A stretch of DNA of 64,000 nt from Parus major. Taxonomy: Eukaryota > Chordata > Aves > Passeriformes > Paridae. Where the stretch lies: the NCBI RefSeq assembly GCF_001522545.3, contig NC_031770.1, forward strand, positions 2,448,055 through 2,512,054, read 5' to 3'. Below, piece by piece: positions 22,661 through 35,060 of the stretch. The translations under genes were made by a program, and so were the position numbers. Each line of letters begins with the position of its first letter. The stretch's first letter is position 1. The notes below the pieces were generated by a model, which ran no database searches, was not told where the DNA came from, and saw only the letters and a program-made list of their open reading frames with translations.

Positions 22661-25600
22661 CAGATAGAGCTCATCATACATGAACAGATTGCATCTGCTC
22701 AAAAAAGAGCCCCAATCCACACAGTATTCATTTAACCAGCAGTGATAGGAGTGAATTCATTTGAGATTCATATGGATGTCATAGACTGTGAGTTACAGTG
22801 TAAGCATCAGTTAATGGACACTCGCAGGGAAGTGTTTCCTATCAAATAATACATCACTGAGCTACATGAAGTGGTTTATGTATTTTTTTTTCCCTTCTAT
22901 GATTTCATCATGGCTAAGGAAGGTATGATTGCTTGGCCTTGTATTTCTTTAGCAAGCAGCATTGCTTAATGTTTTATTGATGTATTTTTAAATAATTTAT
23001 CTTTAAACCTTTGTTTAATGGATGTATTTTTATTCAGAATTTGATACCAGAGAAGGTAGGTCTGACAGTTCATGTTTGCACTCTGACAATATTTCTCTTG
23101 TGAACTCTTTTTAGCTCTCTTAGATAAACAGTAATTTTACATTTTTTCGTCTCTATTTTTAATTACCCAGTTGATCATTTTAAGTGGCTTGTATTGATAT
23201 TTAACAAATGTATTAGCCAATGTGAACAACAGTTTGTTTTGTTTCAGCTCTCTTTCAATTTTCACTAGAAGTGATAAATATAAAAATAAACAATAGTTGC
23301 TGAGGTCACCATCATTAAGATCCAAGACATCTCCTAGAGAAAGTATTATTGCAAATACCGAAGTATTCCATAGGTGGGATTTCCACAGACAGCCCTTGTT
23401 TCCAAAAGCCAATCCTCACTCAATTGGGCCAATGGTTAATAGCTGAAACGTGTAGATCACAATATAGTCCAAGGTTTTTTGGGTGCTACCAACTTTGCCT
23501 GGATCATATGTGGAAATATCTATTCTCTCACTGGATGAGTTCCCACTTGCTTTCCAAAGCACCTTCCTTGGCTCTGTGTGGCTTTTTCCCATGGCTGGTG
23601 CAGCAATGGAGCAGGGGATGGGGGAACTGTGGGAGCTGCATCCCAGTGGGGTTCAGTGAGGCTCCCCCATTCCTCACAAGCTGGGCACAGGCTCAGGTAG
23701 GGCAGGAAGGGAGGGATATTTGTGGTCTGTGCACACTGGGATTCAAATAACCACAGTGAAAGCTGATTTGAAGATAGGAGAGAAATACACTAAGAATCTT
23801 CTAGAGGAAAACTCTTCCTTGGTGATATCAACCTGAATTCTCAGAATGTGTTTTCTACCTTGTAAAATATATTGAGAATAAAAAGATTTTTTTTTTTTTT
23901 TTAAACTTGTGATTTTTGTGTGCTTTAGCAGTGTTTCTGCTGGATTTCTCTGTATTTAGCCTTCTGAACATTTAGGGCAGTATTTAGAACACAAGAAAGA
24001 CATGTAACTCTGAGCTGATGTTTTGGGTGTAGCTTGCTGTAAATATATGAACATACACATTATCCTCTTTGAATTAAAAAAAAAAAAAATAAAAAAAGGA
24101 AAGAAATGGAAAATGTGATGTCCAACCTGTATTTTTGCCATGTTTTATTCACTATAAAAATAGTGTAGACATTCACCACATCAGCTATTGTACAACTTGG
24201 CTATGTTTGAACTAAAGCCTCACCATCTTAAGACAACACTTTGATGTGGGTGTTTCTTTAAGTCTTAAAGGCACACACTGCACCATCAAAGCTACACCTG
24301 AACTTTAGGGTATTTACCTTGCTTAATGAGGAATGTTTTCCACATTTTTTTCCCTGTGACATTTTTGTACCGCACAATGTTTCTGTGTCTTCTTTTTCTA
24401 TTTAAAATTTAAAGAGCTACATTTGGGAGAGGAACAATGTAGGTAAAAGAGACCCCTGGAGTGTGTCTGATGTGATAGTTCTCTTCTGTGGCACCATTTT
24501 TCCTCCTGCTGTGGGAGAGCTAAATGATAGTGCCTTATACCTTACTGAATAAAGGCGAACACAGTTTCCAGCTGTGAACATGTGATCAGGTTTTGTGTTT
24601 GATTTTTGCACACAAGTGTACTCCTGCAAGCATACCCACACACTCCTATGCAAACACTCCGGATGGGAATGATTGTTGACTCAGTCATTAATCTCCCCTC
24701 AATTAATCACATTAAGTATTAAGGTGCCTTTCTGTGCAGAGAGGGACGACAGCCTTTTCTGTTTTACCTTCGTGCAGAATCGCTACACAACCAATTTACT
24801 TTCTGGCTAAAGATGTTGAAAGATGTGTTGAGATACGTTGTTATATGAAAACACAGCAGAACACTATTGTCTGATCCTGAAACCCTCTGAGGATTACTCA
24901 GTAATCCTATTGATATTGTTGAGAATAAAGGTTGCAAGACCTAGCTCCTAATTGTTACATATGTACCAAGAGTAACACAACATTTATTCTGATCTTTCAT
25001 GAGTGTTTATTTTTATGCTGTTTATCTTTTCAACGCTGCTCATAAACCATAACAGTATTCATTCTCTGGACAGAGCAGGGCTTGCATTTCAGTGCTGTTA
25101 TGGTGTCTATGTCCACATTTCTTACTTAACCAAAAGATTAAACAAATTAAAATCATACCTTTTATTTTTCCTCCCAAAATGAGATCCATTGTTGTGAAAG
25201 CTGAAGACCTGCACTTGTATTCTTCAAGAGTGTTGCATGTCATGTTGTTTGTTAAACACCCAGGACTCATAATATCCGTCTCTCTGGCTCACTGAGCAGC
25301 AGAAAAAAATGGGTCCTGAAGGAATACATTCGGAGACAAAGAAGAAAAGTTATTTTATTTTTAGTGATCAGATGGCATTATTGTTGGTTGGCGTTAAGTG
25401 GCTCTGAATATGAGGGGAGGGAGGATTAATTTCTGAGTAAATGAGCAACATCTGAAATCACCAGAGGGGCCTGATCCTTTTAGCACCGGTGATGGTGCAG
25501 TTGTGCCATTGATTTTTTATTTTTTATTTTTTTTTATTTTATAATTTTTACTCTAAGAAAAGAAAAACGAGTGGCTGTCATGAAAGACTTGTGCTCCTCA

Positions 25601-27259
25601 GAGTGAGCAGCTTGCTCCCTGCAGGCTCACTGGATCTCTGAGTGCCACTACTTGTACCTTCAAGGCGCTTTGCTGGGCTTTGTATTATGCACTTGCAGAC
25701 AGACACCCCTGAGTTCAAGTGGTGCTGGTAATGTGATGGATCCCTGGCAGCACAGACAAGATCACTGCAGGAAAGGACAAACAAGGCCTGTGGTTCACAA
25801 GTTCACCTTGGTTTTGTGCTGCTGCCCATCACCATTGCTTAAGTGGGATTTTTGACGTTTTTGTGTCGTTTTCCTTTGTTACGTGATGAGGATGGATGGG
25901 TTTGAACTTTGCAGCAATTAGAGATGGCCAGGGGGGTTGTGTTTTTAAATGTTTGCTTTGGTGAGAAAATCCAGATTTGGGATGCTCACGATGGAAACGT
26001 GCTTTGTGAGCAATGATCAGCAGATCCACAAAGGTAGCAGCAGCAGCAAGGATGGAAAACAACAGCAATCTGTAGACACCCGTCAGAGATGAGTGCTGCA
26101 GCAATATCCAGGTGGACCCTTCCATTCCTCCATCTGCCTCAGGTGTCTGCAGCATCAGAATCTGGAGCCAGACAGAAAACCAGAATGTGGCCCGAGCCCT
26201 GTAAGTCACTGACCAGCAATGTCCATCCTCCACTAATTAAAAAGATTAAATATTCCTTCTGATGCTGCAGCAGGAGTGCATCACACACTTCAAGCACAAG
26301 AGGAAATAAAAGAATAAAAGCAACAAGCAGCTCTGGCAAGGGCGGAGCGAGGGCTCTGGGCAGCAGGTGCACTTGGCAAGAGGGTGGGAAGAAAATGCTG
26401 TGGCTTTGGCAGCTGCTCTTCAGTGTCTGCACAATGTGTAGCCAGGGTAGAGCTGGTGACAGCTCCTGGAGCAGGGAGTGCTGAATGGTGTCCCAGTCAC
26501 CAGTGCCTTTCCCCTTGGATCCTCATTCACACCTGTGCAAATAAGAGCACAGCAGGGGCAGCACCAAAATAGAACAGGTGTTTTACCTCACTGATCACAT
26601 ATTTCTGTGCACAGTGCTACACCATGGCCTGACAGCCAGGTAGGAGCAGGACAAACACTGATTGAGGATACACAGGGGAAAAGGCTTTCTATTTGCTCTT
26701 TTCCCCTCTATTTTCCTTCCCATTCCATAGCCATTTGTGTGTGTACTTGTATCTTTATTGGTTATTGAGACTATCTTCATTCTTCTAGCCTGAGCTCAGA
26801 CATTTGGGAGGTTTTGGAAGGCTTCCAGCAGGAAAAATTAGAACTTCTGGATCTGAATCCAGTCCCTGTTAACATCAACATCAAGACTCTTCTTTGCTTT
26901 ATAGGAACTGAATCACACTCTTGACCTGTGTGTAGCTGTCAGCACTGCCTGTGTCTGGCAGATACAGCCTTTTTAGCAGCAGCAAAAAGATTATTTTTAC
27001 CTAGCCTGCTCTGAAGGAAGCAGAAGCAATGGAGCCTGAGCAGTGACAACGTTTGTATTCTTAGAAATAAACTGGAGGGTAGTGGAGGAAGCCAGACAGA
27101 TGTTGCAGGAGGTAGCACCAATGGCTGCAGAGTCAGGATTAAGTGTTCCTTAAGACAGAGCAGCTCGCTGTAATTTTATTATTTTCTCCTGTGTATTTAT
27201 GAGAGATTTTATTTCAGATTCCCAGGAAGCAAGAAAGCAGCAGTGCTTTCTTTGAACGT
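22661..27259. other. Noncoding unique sequence
   Basis: No gene is recognised. Low-complexity runs include T16 (23887-23902), an A-rich tract (24076-24105) and a T/AT tract (25511-25548). 24677-24687 (tgactcagtca) contains overlapping AP-1-like sites on both strands within a repeat-free segment. The 133-codon frame at 23349-23750 (plus) and the 134-codon frame at 25829-26233 (minus) show no protein similarity I can recognise. Confidence 0.65.
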
Positions 27260-27492
27260 TCATAGAATCATTTAGGTTGGAAAAGACCCTTTAAGAGTGA
27301 GTCTAACTGTTAGCCCAGCGCTGCCAGGGCCACCCCTAACTCATGTCCCCGAGGACACACACAATTGTCCTTGGCCCATCAATCCAGCTTGTCCAGATCC
27401 CTCTGCAGGGCCTTCCCACTCTCCAGCAGATCAACATTCCCACCCAACTTGTCTGCAAACTTGCTGAGGGTACATTTGATCCCCTTGTCCTG
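27260..27492 (-). mobile_element. CR1 LINE 3' fragment, minus strand
   Basis: The left edge reads 'tcatagaatcatttaggttg', the reverse complement of the CR1 3' tail. It is followed by 'ccagcgctgccagggccacc' and then 'ccatcaatccagcttgtcc', 'cctctgcagggccttcc', 'ctccagcagatcaacattcc' and 'cccaacttg'. These are segments of bird CR1 further from the 3' end. Internal deletions are evident, for example in 'acttgtctgcaaacttgctg', which lacks the usual 'ggtgtcat' bases. The copy is 5'-truncated and nonfunctional. Confidence 0.92.
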
Positions 27493-30400
27493 GCAATTTG
27501 TCTTAGCTAAAGCAGATCAACATGTGCAGTGTTGGCTTACTATGCAAATCCATTTTATTGCAGAAATAGTGGTATTTAACAATTATTTCAGAGGCCCTCT
27601 TTGAACTTTTTCTGAAGTCTTCATTTAACCAAGCACAGTGCAAAATAGGTTTCTCCAGACAACCACCACCTTACAAAAAAAATCCTGTCTGTCAAGAAGC
27701 CAGAGCATTAATTTCCAGCACAGAAAAATGACTTTCTGGGCTGCACATGTGGAAAAAGGCTTCAATTTGTGTGTGGTCACTAATGGTGGTACCTGACAAC
27801 TCAACTGAACTCCTGCCTTTGGGGGAGTGCTTTAAAACTGACTCAGTTTGGAAGCAAAATTGCATGTACTGGTTGACAACTGAAACTTTACAGCTCTCCC
27901 ATTTTCATAAATAACATACAATTAGCAGCATTTTTTTTTTTCTAGAACCTTCAGACAAACCTGTAGCAGGGTGCTTGTAATTGATGAAATTTATTCTTTA
28001 GATTTCTGCTCTGGATTTTGCTCTAATTTAAATCACCAGTGTGAAAAGCATTGCTTAAAATGTTAAGGCAGTCTGGGATAGGTACAACAAATATGGGCTA
28101 GGGAAGTGAGGTGCAAGACTTGTATCATCATGGTATTGAATAACATTTCCCAGGCCAGGGCCCTAATGGATCCTGAGTCCTTTGTATCATTTTTTGGGTT
28201 GCCAAAACAGGCTTTGAATGTGCCAAGACACCTCTTAATGATTTAATGTCTGAGTTTATTTTTTATCAAAAAAATCTGTGTCTCTGACAGCCGACTGACA
28301 GCAACAAGTGAAGCGGGAAGGGAGACCAGCCTGGTGTCCCAAACAAGCTGGCAAATCTTATTTGTCTGGAATCCATTCCATGCCATTCCCATGAGCTGAA
28401 ACATGCAGGGTTTTTGTTCTGTACACAAACAGGAATTTATGTCATCAAGTAACTATAGGACTGTACTATTTAAAGTAGTTTTGGTATATTGGTGACTGGA
28501 GTGAGAATTGTGGAATCTGTTACTGTTAGATTAATTTCAGCATTTTCAATGTAAGTGTCAGTCCTTTACACAACAGGAATTGGAGACAAAAATCCCTGGA
28601 CGTGAGGTGATTGAAATCAATTGATACTGAAGTCAGTGGAATGATGGCAGCAGCTGAGAATTTGCACTGAGATCTTCAAACTGCTGGGTTGTGGGATCAA
28701 CTGTGGCAAAGAGCTGGAATTAATGAAAATTGTTACCACCTGTTTTCTCTGAAATAATTTCCCAGAGTCGTTCTGTCTTTCAGCAGGTACGTCTACCTCA
28801 TATTGTACATAATTTCCACCTGAAGAAAGGTCAAGACTCTGTGTGGAAAGGAGCTGAACTCTTCTTTTGCTGGCTAGTCTGTGAATAAGAGAAATTTGCT
28901 CCTTAGCAGTATGTATTTTACATAAAAGCCCATTTTCTCACAAAGGAGAGGATATGCCCTCAGAGGGTTTTAGAATGGGGTGTTCCAGGGCCAGGGAGCA
29001 CAATTTTAGCTCTGCAGTACAGATGGTGATTCTCCTGACCTGTGCTTATATAAAAACTGAGCAAAAGTTCATATAACAGGTCTGAATAGTTGGAGGGGAA
29101 GAATCAGATGCCTTGAAATATTCTGTATCTTTGTGTTAAAATAAAGAGGATTGTGAAGGTTATGCAGAATGTACCTTGACCTGATTTTCCCCCATGCAGC
29201 CTCCGATGTTATCTTCACTTAGCAGGAATTCCTTGGGAGTTTTTCCCAATGTGTAGTTATGCACTATATGTCTAATTATAAAATCAAGTGTAGTTATGGT
29301 CTCTCATGTGTGGCTGGATAAAACAGAGGAGAAATGATGAATACAAGAAGTAAGAAGAAAGGGTGACCACAAGCAGTGATTGGTTCCTTAAGCAATAGCT
29401 GGTACCTTCTGAAATTTTGAGCAATTTGCAGCCTTTCTGGAGGGGGTAGATTTGCGAAACAGTTGTGCAAGGATTGTGTCAAGGTTTCATTTATTTTAAG
29501 AGGAATATGACAAAGTGGCCTGGAAGGTGTGGCAGCTGGCCAGGAGAAATGGAATGAACGTGGGACTAAACTGGGAGGCTGAATGGTTTCTAGAAAGAGA
29601 TGAAACCACCAGCTGGTGACTAGAAAAGGTAAATAGGAAAAGTGTAGAAAGGAGCTTCTGTGTAGGGGAATTCTAAAAAGAGCATGAAAGGGCCTAAAAT
29701 AGCAGGAAGAGGACTGTGCTGTGCCATTGAGATGCAAAGGGAAAATGTCATTTAAAGTCAGATGGACCGAGTGTTAACTCAGAGAAAATGGAAACAAAGC
29801 TGAGGAGCCCAAGTGCAGTGAAATGACTCTACTGAAAATGTACTGTGAGCCCTGGTCAGCGATCTCTGCTGTGCCCCAGGTGCCCAACAGGGTGATCTGT
29901 TATCCTTTGAGGGATGTATTTGATTTGGGGAATTCACCCACTCCTTGCCTGAAGTGAGAGTTTTGTTGTGAAGAAGAGAAAGCAGCTCTGCTCTCAGCTC
30001 GCTGAGAGATCCTCCCGAGCGTGAATTGAGTGATGCTTCTTCTGAATTTGCAAATGGCTTGAAACAATAGCTCAACCACGCACAGGCATTGTCCCCTCTA
30101 ATCATAACAGCCTGTTAACTAGAAGACCTAATTAAGCAGTTCAACAGTTAATAACAACCTACCAGTTAGCAGGAGCATCAAGATAATATGTTTGTCCTGT
30201 TGTCCCAGACTACCTTCCCAAGCTCTGGTAAAGAAAGTGCAAATGCTTTTTGCTGCCGGGATTTACAATTTATGTTTTAGGACAAGAACTTCCTGGCATA
30301 CTGAATATTGAAACTGTTGTAGTAGTGGAAATAAAAATCAGATAAATGTTGTCAAGCTTAGGATGTTAATGTTTGAACTCACCAAGTTCAGTAAAACTTA

Positions 30401-33400
30401 AACTTCTTAATTTTAATAGGATCATTCTGGAATTGAAAGTATTTTATACGAATATAAAAGAGCTTTTGCTGCTTGAGCCATAGCCAGTTTATTGGAGTAA
30501 AATGTGCCTTTTGTATTTTGGGTTGTTATTTAGTTTTTTATTTGGTGTAATTAAAACCATACATACATTGGTGCCGTATTATATGTCTTTATGAAGGATG
30601 AAAGAGGCCAACCATGGGCTGCATTTTGCAGTGGAATTAATTTACAACTACTGAAGAAAGAGGCTACTTAGACTTGCCAGTACATGCTGTCTGCTCTTGA
30701 GCTGGATGAGGAAGACTGAATGCCAGTAGGGCAGTCACCTGAGGTCTTTATTCCTCAGCCAGGGACTTTGTTCTACACCTCTAAGTACAGTTTGCTCACA
30801 CACGTTTCAGAGAGCTTTGGCAGAACTGGAATGGAAATCTGTATGCATTTTCTTAGTCAACAAGAGGTAGATGCAATATGAGGAGTCTTCACTGAAGCAT
30901 CATTGTGAAAATGGACCTCTCATCCTACTGATCCAGGATGTGAAATTCCTGGCTCCAGGCAATGGGAAATACACTGGGTGATGGGCTATTCTGCTGCCTT
31001 CAGCACAGGTGGCTCCAAAGGGCTTCCATCTACCAGCCAGGGTGCTGTCCAGCTCTTTGCCCATGGGAGCCGAAGAAGCAGCATATAAAAGCATAAATCC
31101 AAAAGTCAAAGGAAGAATTCAGTGTGGTAAATGGTGCTCTTAGTAACATATTAAAGGAGGATTTATTTCAATGGTAATTTGGGGGATTTTTCTGGTGGTT
31201 TCTTTTTGTTGTTAATTTAGGAAAAGTGAAAGATGGGTCTTTGTTTCTTTACAAACAAAGCCAAAAATTTACAGAATCCCTTGATAATACCTTGGTATCT
31301 GATCCCAGTAACTTTGAAGGTGCAGTTCTCAGGTTTGATGTCAAGCAGGTGCTCCCGTGTGTTGTGGTGTCAGCCTCAATGTGATGAGAGCTCCTGCTGT
31401 AGTCAACTTTCCCTGTTTATTCTTTCTTTGCTGGAGGAGACCTGGTGAGATCACAACCAGAGGTGGCATGGCTTCAGAATTTCCAGTGAAATGATTTATA
31501 ATTTCATGCAAGCAACTGCAGCCGATAATTGCATAGGACAACTCTGGCAGTTCAGAGAGAGCCCAGACGACTTGGGGCAAGAACTTGATGTCTCTCCTAA
31601 TTCCTGATGAATGACGATCTTTCACATCAGGCAATGCCATTTGTCAGCAAGTTGTGTCCTCACAGATTGTGCCACTGTAGCTGAGATAATGAAGTGTGAT
31701 GTTCAAGATTTTGTCCTAAAAACAACAACAACAAAATGCCTTCATATTGGGTCACTGTTATCAGCTGAAATTTATTGCAATTGAAAGAAGCTGGGCAGAT
31801 GTTAAAATGCTGTGCTACCCATGAGCCAGGGGGTTCCTCTGTTTATTATTTCCTGGCTGCTTGGCACATTCTTGTGACGCACAACAAACCCCCATTATGA
31901 AGGATTATATGATGAGGCAACAAGCATGTGAAAGATAGCAACCAAATGGTGACTCCCAATTACATGAAAAATTACTATAATCACCCCTGCTGTAACACCC
32001 GTCTGTTGGCAAAGTGGTTGATCCCCTTGAAAAGCTTTAGAAGACCCACTGTATTAAATAAAAATCTCAGTTCTGTGTGTAATCATAAAAATTAACACTG
32101 TCACTTTAAAAAAATCAAATTGGTGTCCTAAAGGGAAACCTACTAAGCTGTGTAAAGTAGCTATTATGAAAATGTTTAGCCTTTTGAATGTATTTCAGAC
32201 AGCATTTGTGTTGCCAGATTTGTCAGCCAAAAACTCACTAAGCAGATTTGTCAGTAGCTGAGGCCATAATCTGTAAAACAGACATTGGCATAGAGATTAA
32301 AGATCAAGAGAATTATATAGTTTTTGTTACCATATGCCAAGATTCTTCTTCTTTTTTAAAAAAAAAAAAAAAAGTTTATTTTGTGCGGGCTGTATCTTCA
32401 GGGCTGCTGCTCTTTCTGTTTTGTTGTCTCAAACAGTGGAATTTCCTGTCAGAAAAGGGAAACTGTTTTATTCACATACTTCAGGCTCAGTGTAGCTGTC
32501 ACCCTTATGCATTGCTGAGTTCTGCAGCATGTTTCACAAAATCCTAGTTTTGTTTTGCAGTTCTTTTGCTTCGTGTGTGCGATACCTGGGCCTGCTGCTC
32601 TCTCCAGCAGAGAGGGCTTCCCAAGGTAGAATCGAACAGAAAAGCTGGGATTCCTAAAATCAGGCCATGAAGAACGAGTAGCTCGTGATACTGCCATCCA
32701 TTAGGAGACACTGCTTTTGGGATAGGAGACTGCTGGGACAGTACAGCCCTGGGGGCAGGATTGGAATAAATTCATGGCCCTCCATTGCTTTTGGAGTTTT
32801 GTACCTGCCTATTAGTCTGGAAATTTGGTCTTTGGGGTGCTCTTGCTCTAAACTAACAGCCTGTGGTCACTGGTGTGGCGCTGCTGAGGTGGTTGCACAG
32901 TCACAATGTTCATGGATGCTTGAACACCTGTGTAGGTCAGGCTGGCCATATTCCCATACTCCCTTTATGCCATTATTCCTGTGACTGACAGCGTTCTATG
33001 CTGCAATCCTATAGGCCAAGGGGAAAATCACTGGCTTGTGCAAAAACTGCCTCATGTGGAGCCATTGCATGGATGTGAGTGTAAAACTGGAGAGATTTCC
33101 CCTGGAAGGCTCAGGCTGCTCTGCAGGTGCCTCTCTGTCCTCAGTGCTGGTGCATGGGGTGCACTCTGAAGAATCCCACTGGGATTGGATACAGAGGAAG
33201 GGGACAGGCCTTGTATTCCCACTGCTCTGTGAGCTCTGCATTCTCCCAAAGCTCCCTGCATTTTTGGAGGTGGTGGCAAGGCAGCGTTTGTGTCCGGTGC
33301 ATTTCTTCCAGTGCTGTGGAATGACTTTGTGTTGTGTGTTACCCCTGCATAAAAGGTATTTCTAATGTAAGCACGGCCCTGTGGGCCTTCAAAGGGCAGA

Positions 33401-34000
33401 CACCACACTGAGCCTGGAGCCTTTGAATCCCCACAGGAAGGACTAGGCAGAGTGCATCACAAGTATTAAAATAGTCCGATAGAGGACTTCAAAGTTACTG
33501 CACTGACTTGTTCTGGAGTGTGAAGTGCTGAGTTCTCTTTTAAAAGCCTTTAATCAGTGCAGTGTTCATCACACAGATGTTAGCAGCAGTGCTAGAGCTC
33601 CTAATTGTAATTTAAGTTATCCCTGCCTAAGGGCTTGCAATTAAATTATTAGACTGTTGCAGCGAGTCCACGGATCCTGGTTGCACCTTGAGAGGGGGTA
33701 TTTTCTGGTATGATGAGAAACAGTGGTTTCTCCTGGGAAGCAAATGTACCATTATGCACTTATTAGGTCCTTGATTAGATCCACTACTGATTAGCAAACA
33801 GACTTTGCAAGAGAAAACATTACAGTAGCTTCTGTTGGCTTCTCAAAACCATTGGGCAATGAAGATGAAAACAAACCAAGCCTGAGAGTAGCCACTAACT
33901 TTGGTGTTCAATTAAAAACTTACTCTTTTCAAGACAACCACATCATTAACCCTTAACTTACAACAGGGAAAACATACATACAGCTGTGTGGAAATCCATA
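27493..34000. other. Noncoding unique sequence
   Basis: No gene is recognised. It holds a probable old-repeat fragment at 28609-28674, an A16 run (32358-32373) and a short 'aac' repeat near 31720. The 147-codon minus-strand frame at 29294-29737 is rich in Phe, Leu, Pro and His, the look of a random frame antisense to purine-rich DNA. Overlapping frames on both strands at 32996-33408 reflect a GC-richer patch. Confidence 0.65.
28609..28674 (+). repeat. Possible old amniote repeat fragment
   Basis: The runs 'attgaaatcaattg' and 'actgaagtcagtgga', followed by 'cagctgagaatttg', echo the 'gaagtcaatgg ... gctgagaatttggccc' layout that I recall for old archosaur repeats. The match is short and uncertain. 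Confidence 0.35.
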
Positions 34001-34001
34001 A

Positions 34002-34076
34002 ATGTGTATTTTAAATACACATGGCATGCAAACATGTTAAAGACTTACATGAACAATCTATATGTGTGTACACACA
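34002..34076. repeat. Alternating purine-pyrimidine palindromes
   Basis: Two perfect inverted repeats lie close together. 34002-34022 has 10-bp arms (atgtgtattt / aaatacacat) around one base, and 34063-34076 is tgtgtgtacacaca. Short TG/CA-rich runs continue to about 34130. Such tracts are prone to slippage and unusual DNA shapes. Confidence 0.85.
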
Positions 34077-34690
34077 CAAACCCCACATACTTGTATGTAT
34101 GTTGATTTTTAAAACCCACACATAGATATTTGTTCTGAAAGACTTGTATTTTCATTTCACTGAACGTCTTACTGTATTTGTTTTCCTGAAATTTCATTTC
34201 TGGTTATGGTTGTGGAGAGCCTTGAGGCTCTTTATCTCTCTCTTGTCACTAGGCTCAGAAACACCTAATGATGAAATACAGAACCATATTTTATCTAAAT
34301 GCAGACAATTATTGAATTGGGTGTTACATTATTACTTTGCATTGGTGTGTCATCTTTTAAAGTAAGGGCCTACCTCTGTGATTATTGCAAATTCACCTCT
34401 GGGTTTTAAAAACTTTTGCAAACAAAGCCAGCCATAGATTATTTTATTGGAGTGTAAAACAAGGATGATTAAGTTTAAAGCTTCTGATAGGTGAACTATT
34501 TTTATTTATCTGAATGTTATGGTTAGAATTCAATTCATTTCCTGTTCATCTTGATTCCACTAATAAATTCTCAGCTCTTGGCCTCTGCTCACAGCGGAAG
34601 GTACTGGGAATGTGAGGAGAGTTCGTTCCTTATAAATTGCCCAGTGCTTCCATGGCACTCAGCTCTGACTCTGCTCCAAATTCATCCCTT

Positions 34691-34733
34691 CAGCTCAATT
34701 TCCTTGAAATCAGTGGAGTTAAACCAAGGTTAG
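34691..34733 (+). repeat. Possible old amniote repeat fragment
   Basis: 'cagctcaatttcc', then 'ttgaaatcagtggagttaaa', then 'ccaaggttagctg'. The pattern 'gaaatcagtggagttaaacca' resembles the 'aagtcaatggagttacacca' segment of the old repeat described at 17545-17705. The match is short. Confidence 0.3.
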
Positions 34734-34769
34734 CTGCTGCCCTCAGACATTTGAGAGAAGAGGAACTTC

Positions 34770-35060
34770 ATCAGGAAACGCATCCTTACAAGCTGTGTGT
34801 ATGTGTAACACTCAAGACCCAACGCTTTGCCAAAATCGGGGTCCAATTGGTCGCCTGCCAGAAGCACAAGAACTATTCTTTAAGGAATATAGAGGGAGCA
34901 GATTGCAGTAACTCGCTTCTGTGGCACAGGAAAAAGTCCTGCAAAGATTTCCACAATTATTACTAATTTTCCAAGCGTTGACAGTGCGCTCAGTATGTTC
35001 AGAACATGTGTTGCTGCAGACTGAGCCAAGCACGAGGTCTCTAAGATCAGAAAGGAATAT
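34770..35060. promoter_or_regulatory. CpG-retaining segment, possible conserved element
   Basis: By hand I count about eight CpGs here, for example in 'aaacgcatcc', 'caacgctttg', 'aatcggggtcc', 'ggtcgcctg', 'aactcgcttc' and 'aagcgttgacagtgcgctc'. Neighbouring segments of the same length have one or none. Open frames run both ways (34637-34966 plus, 34812-35162 minus, 34921-35349 plus), but no product is recognisable. It may be an enhancer or a short, recently methylation-protected element. Confidence 0.25.

Noticed and set aside
29294..29737. 147-codon minus-strand frame
   Set aside because: The composition mirrors purine-rich plus-strand DNA, and there is no recognisable motif or splice context.
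31070..31100. TATA-like 'gcatataaaagc' that could be a promoter
   Set aside because: No CpG enrichment, initiator context or downstream gene is visible, and such words are frequent in AT-rich DNA.
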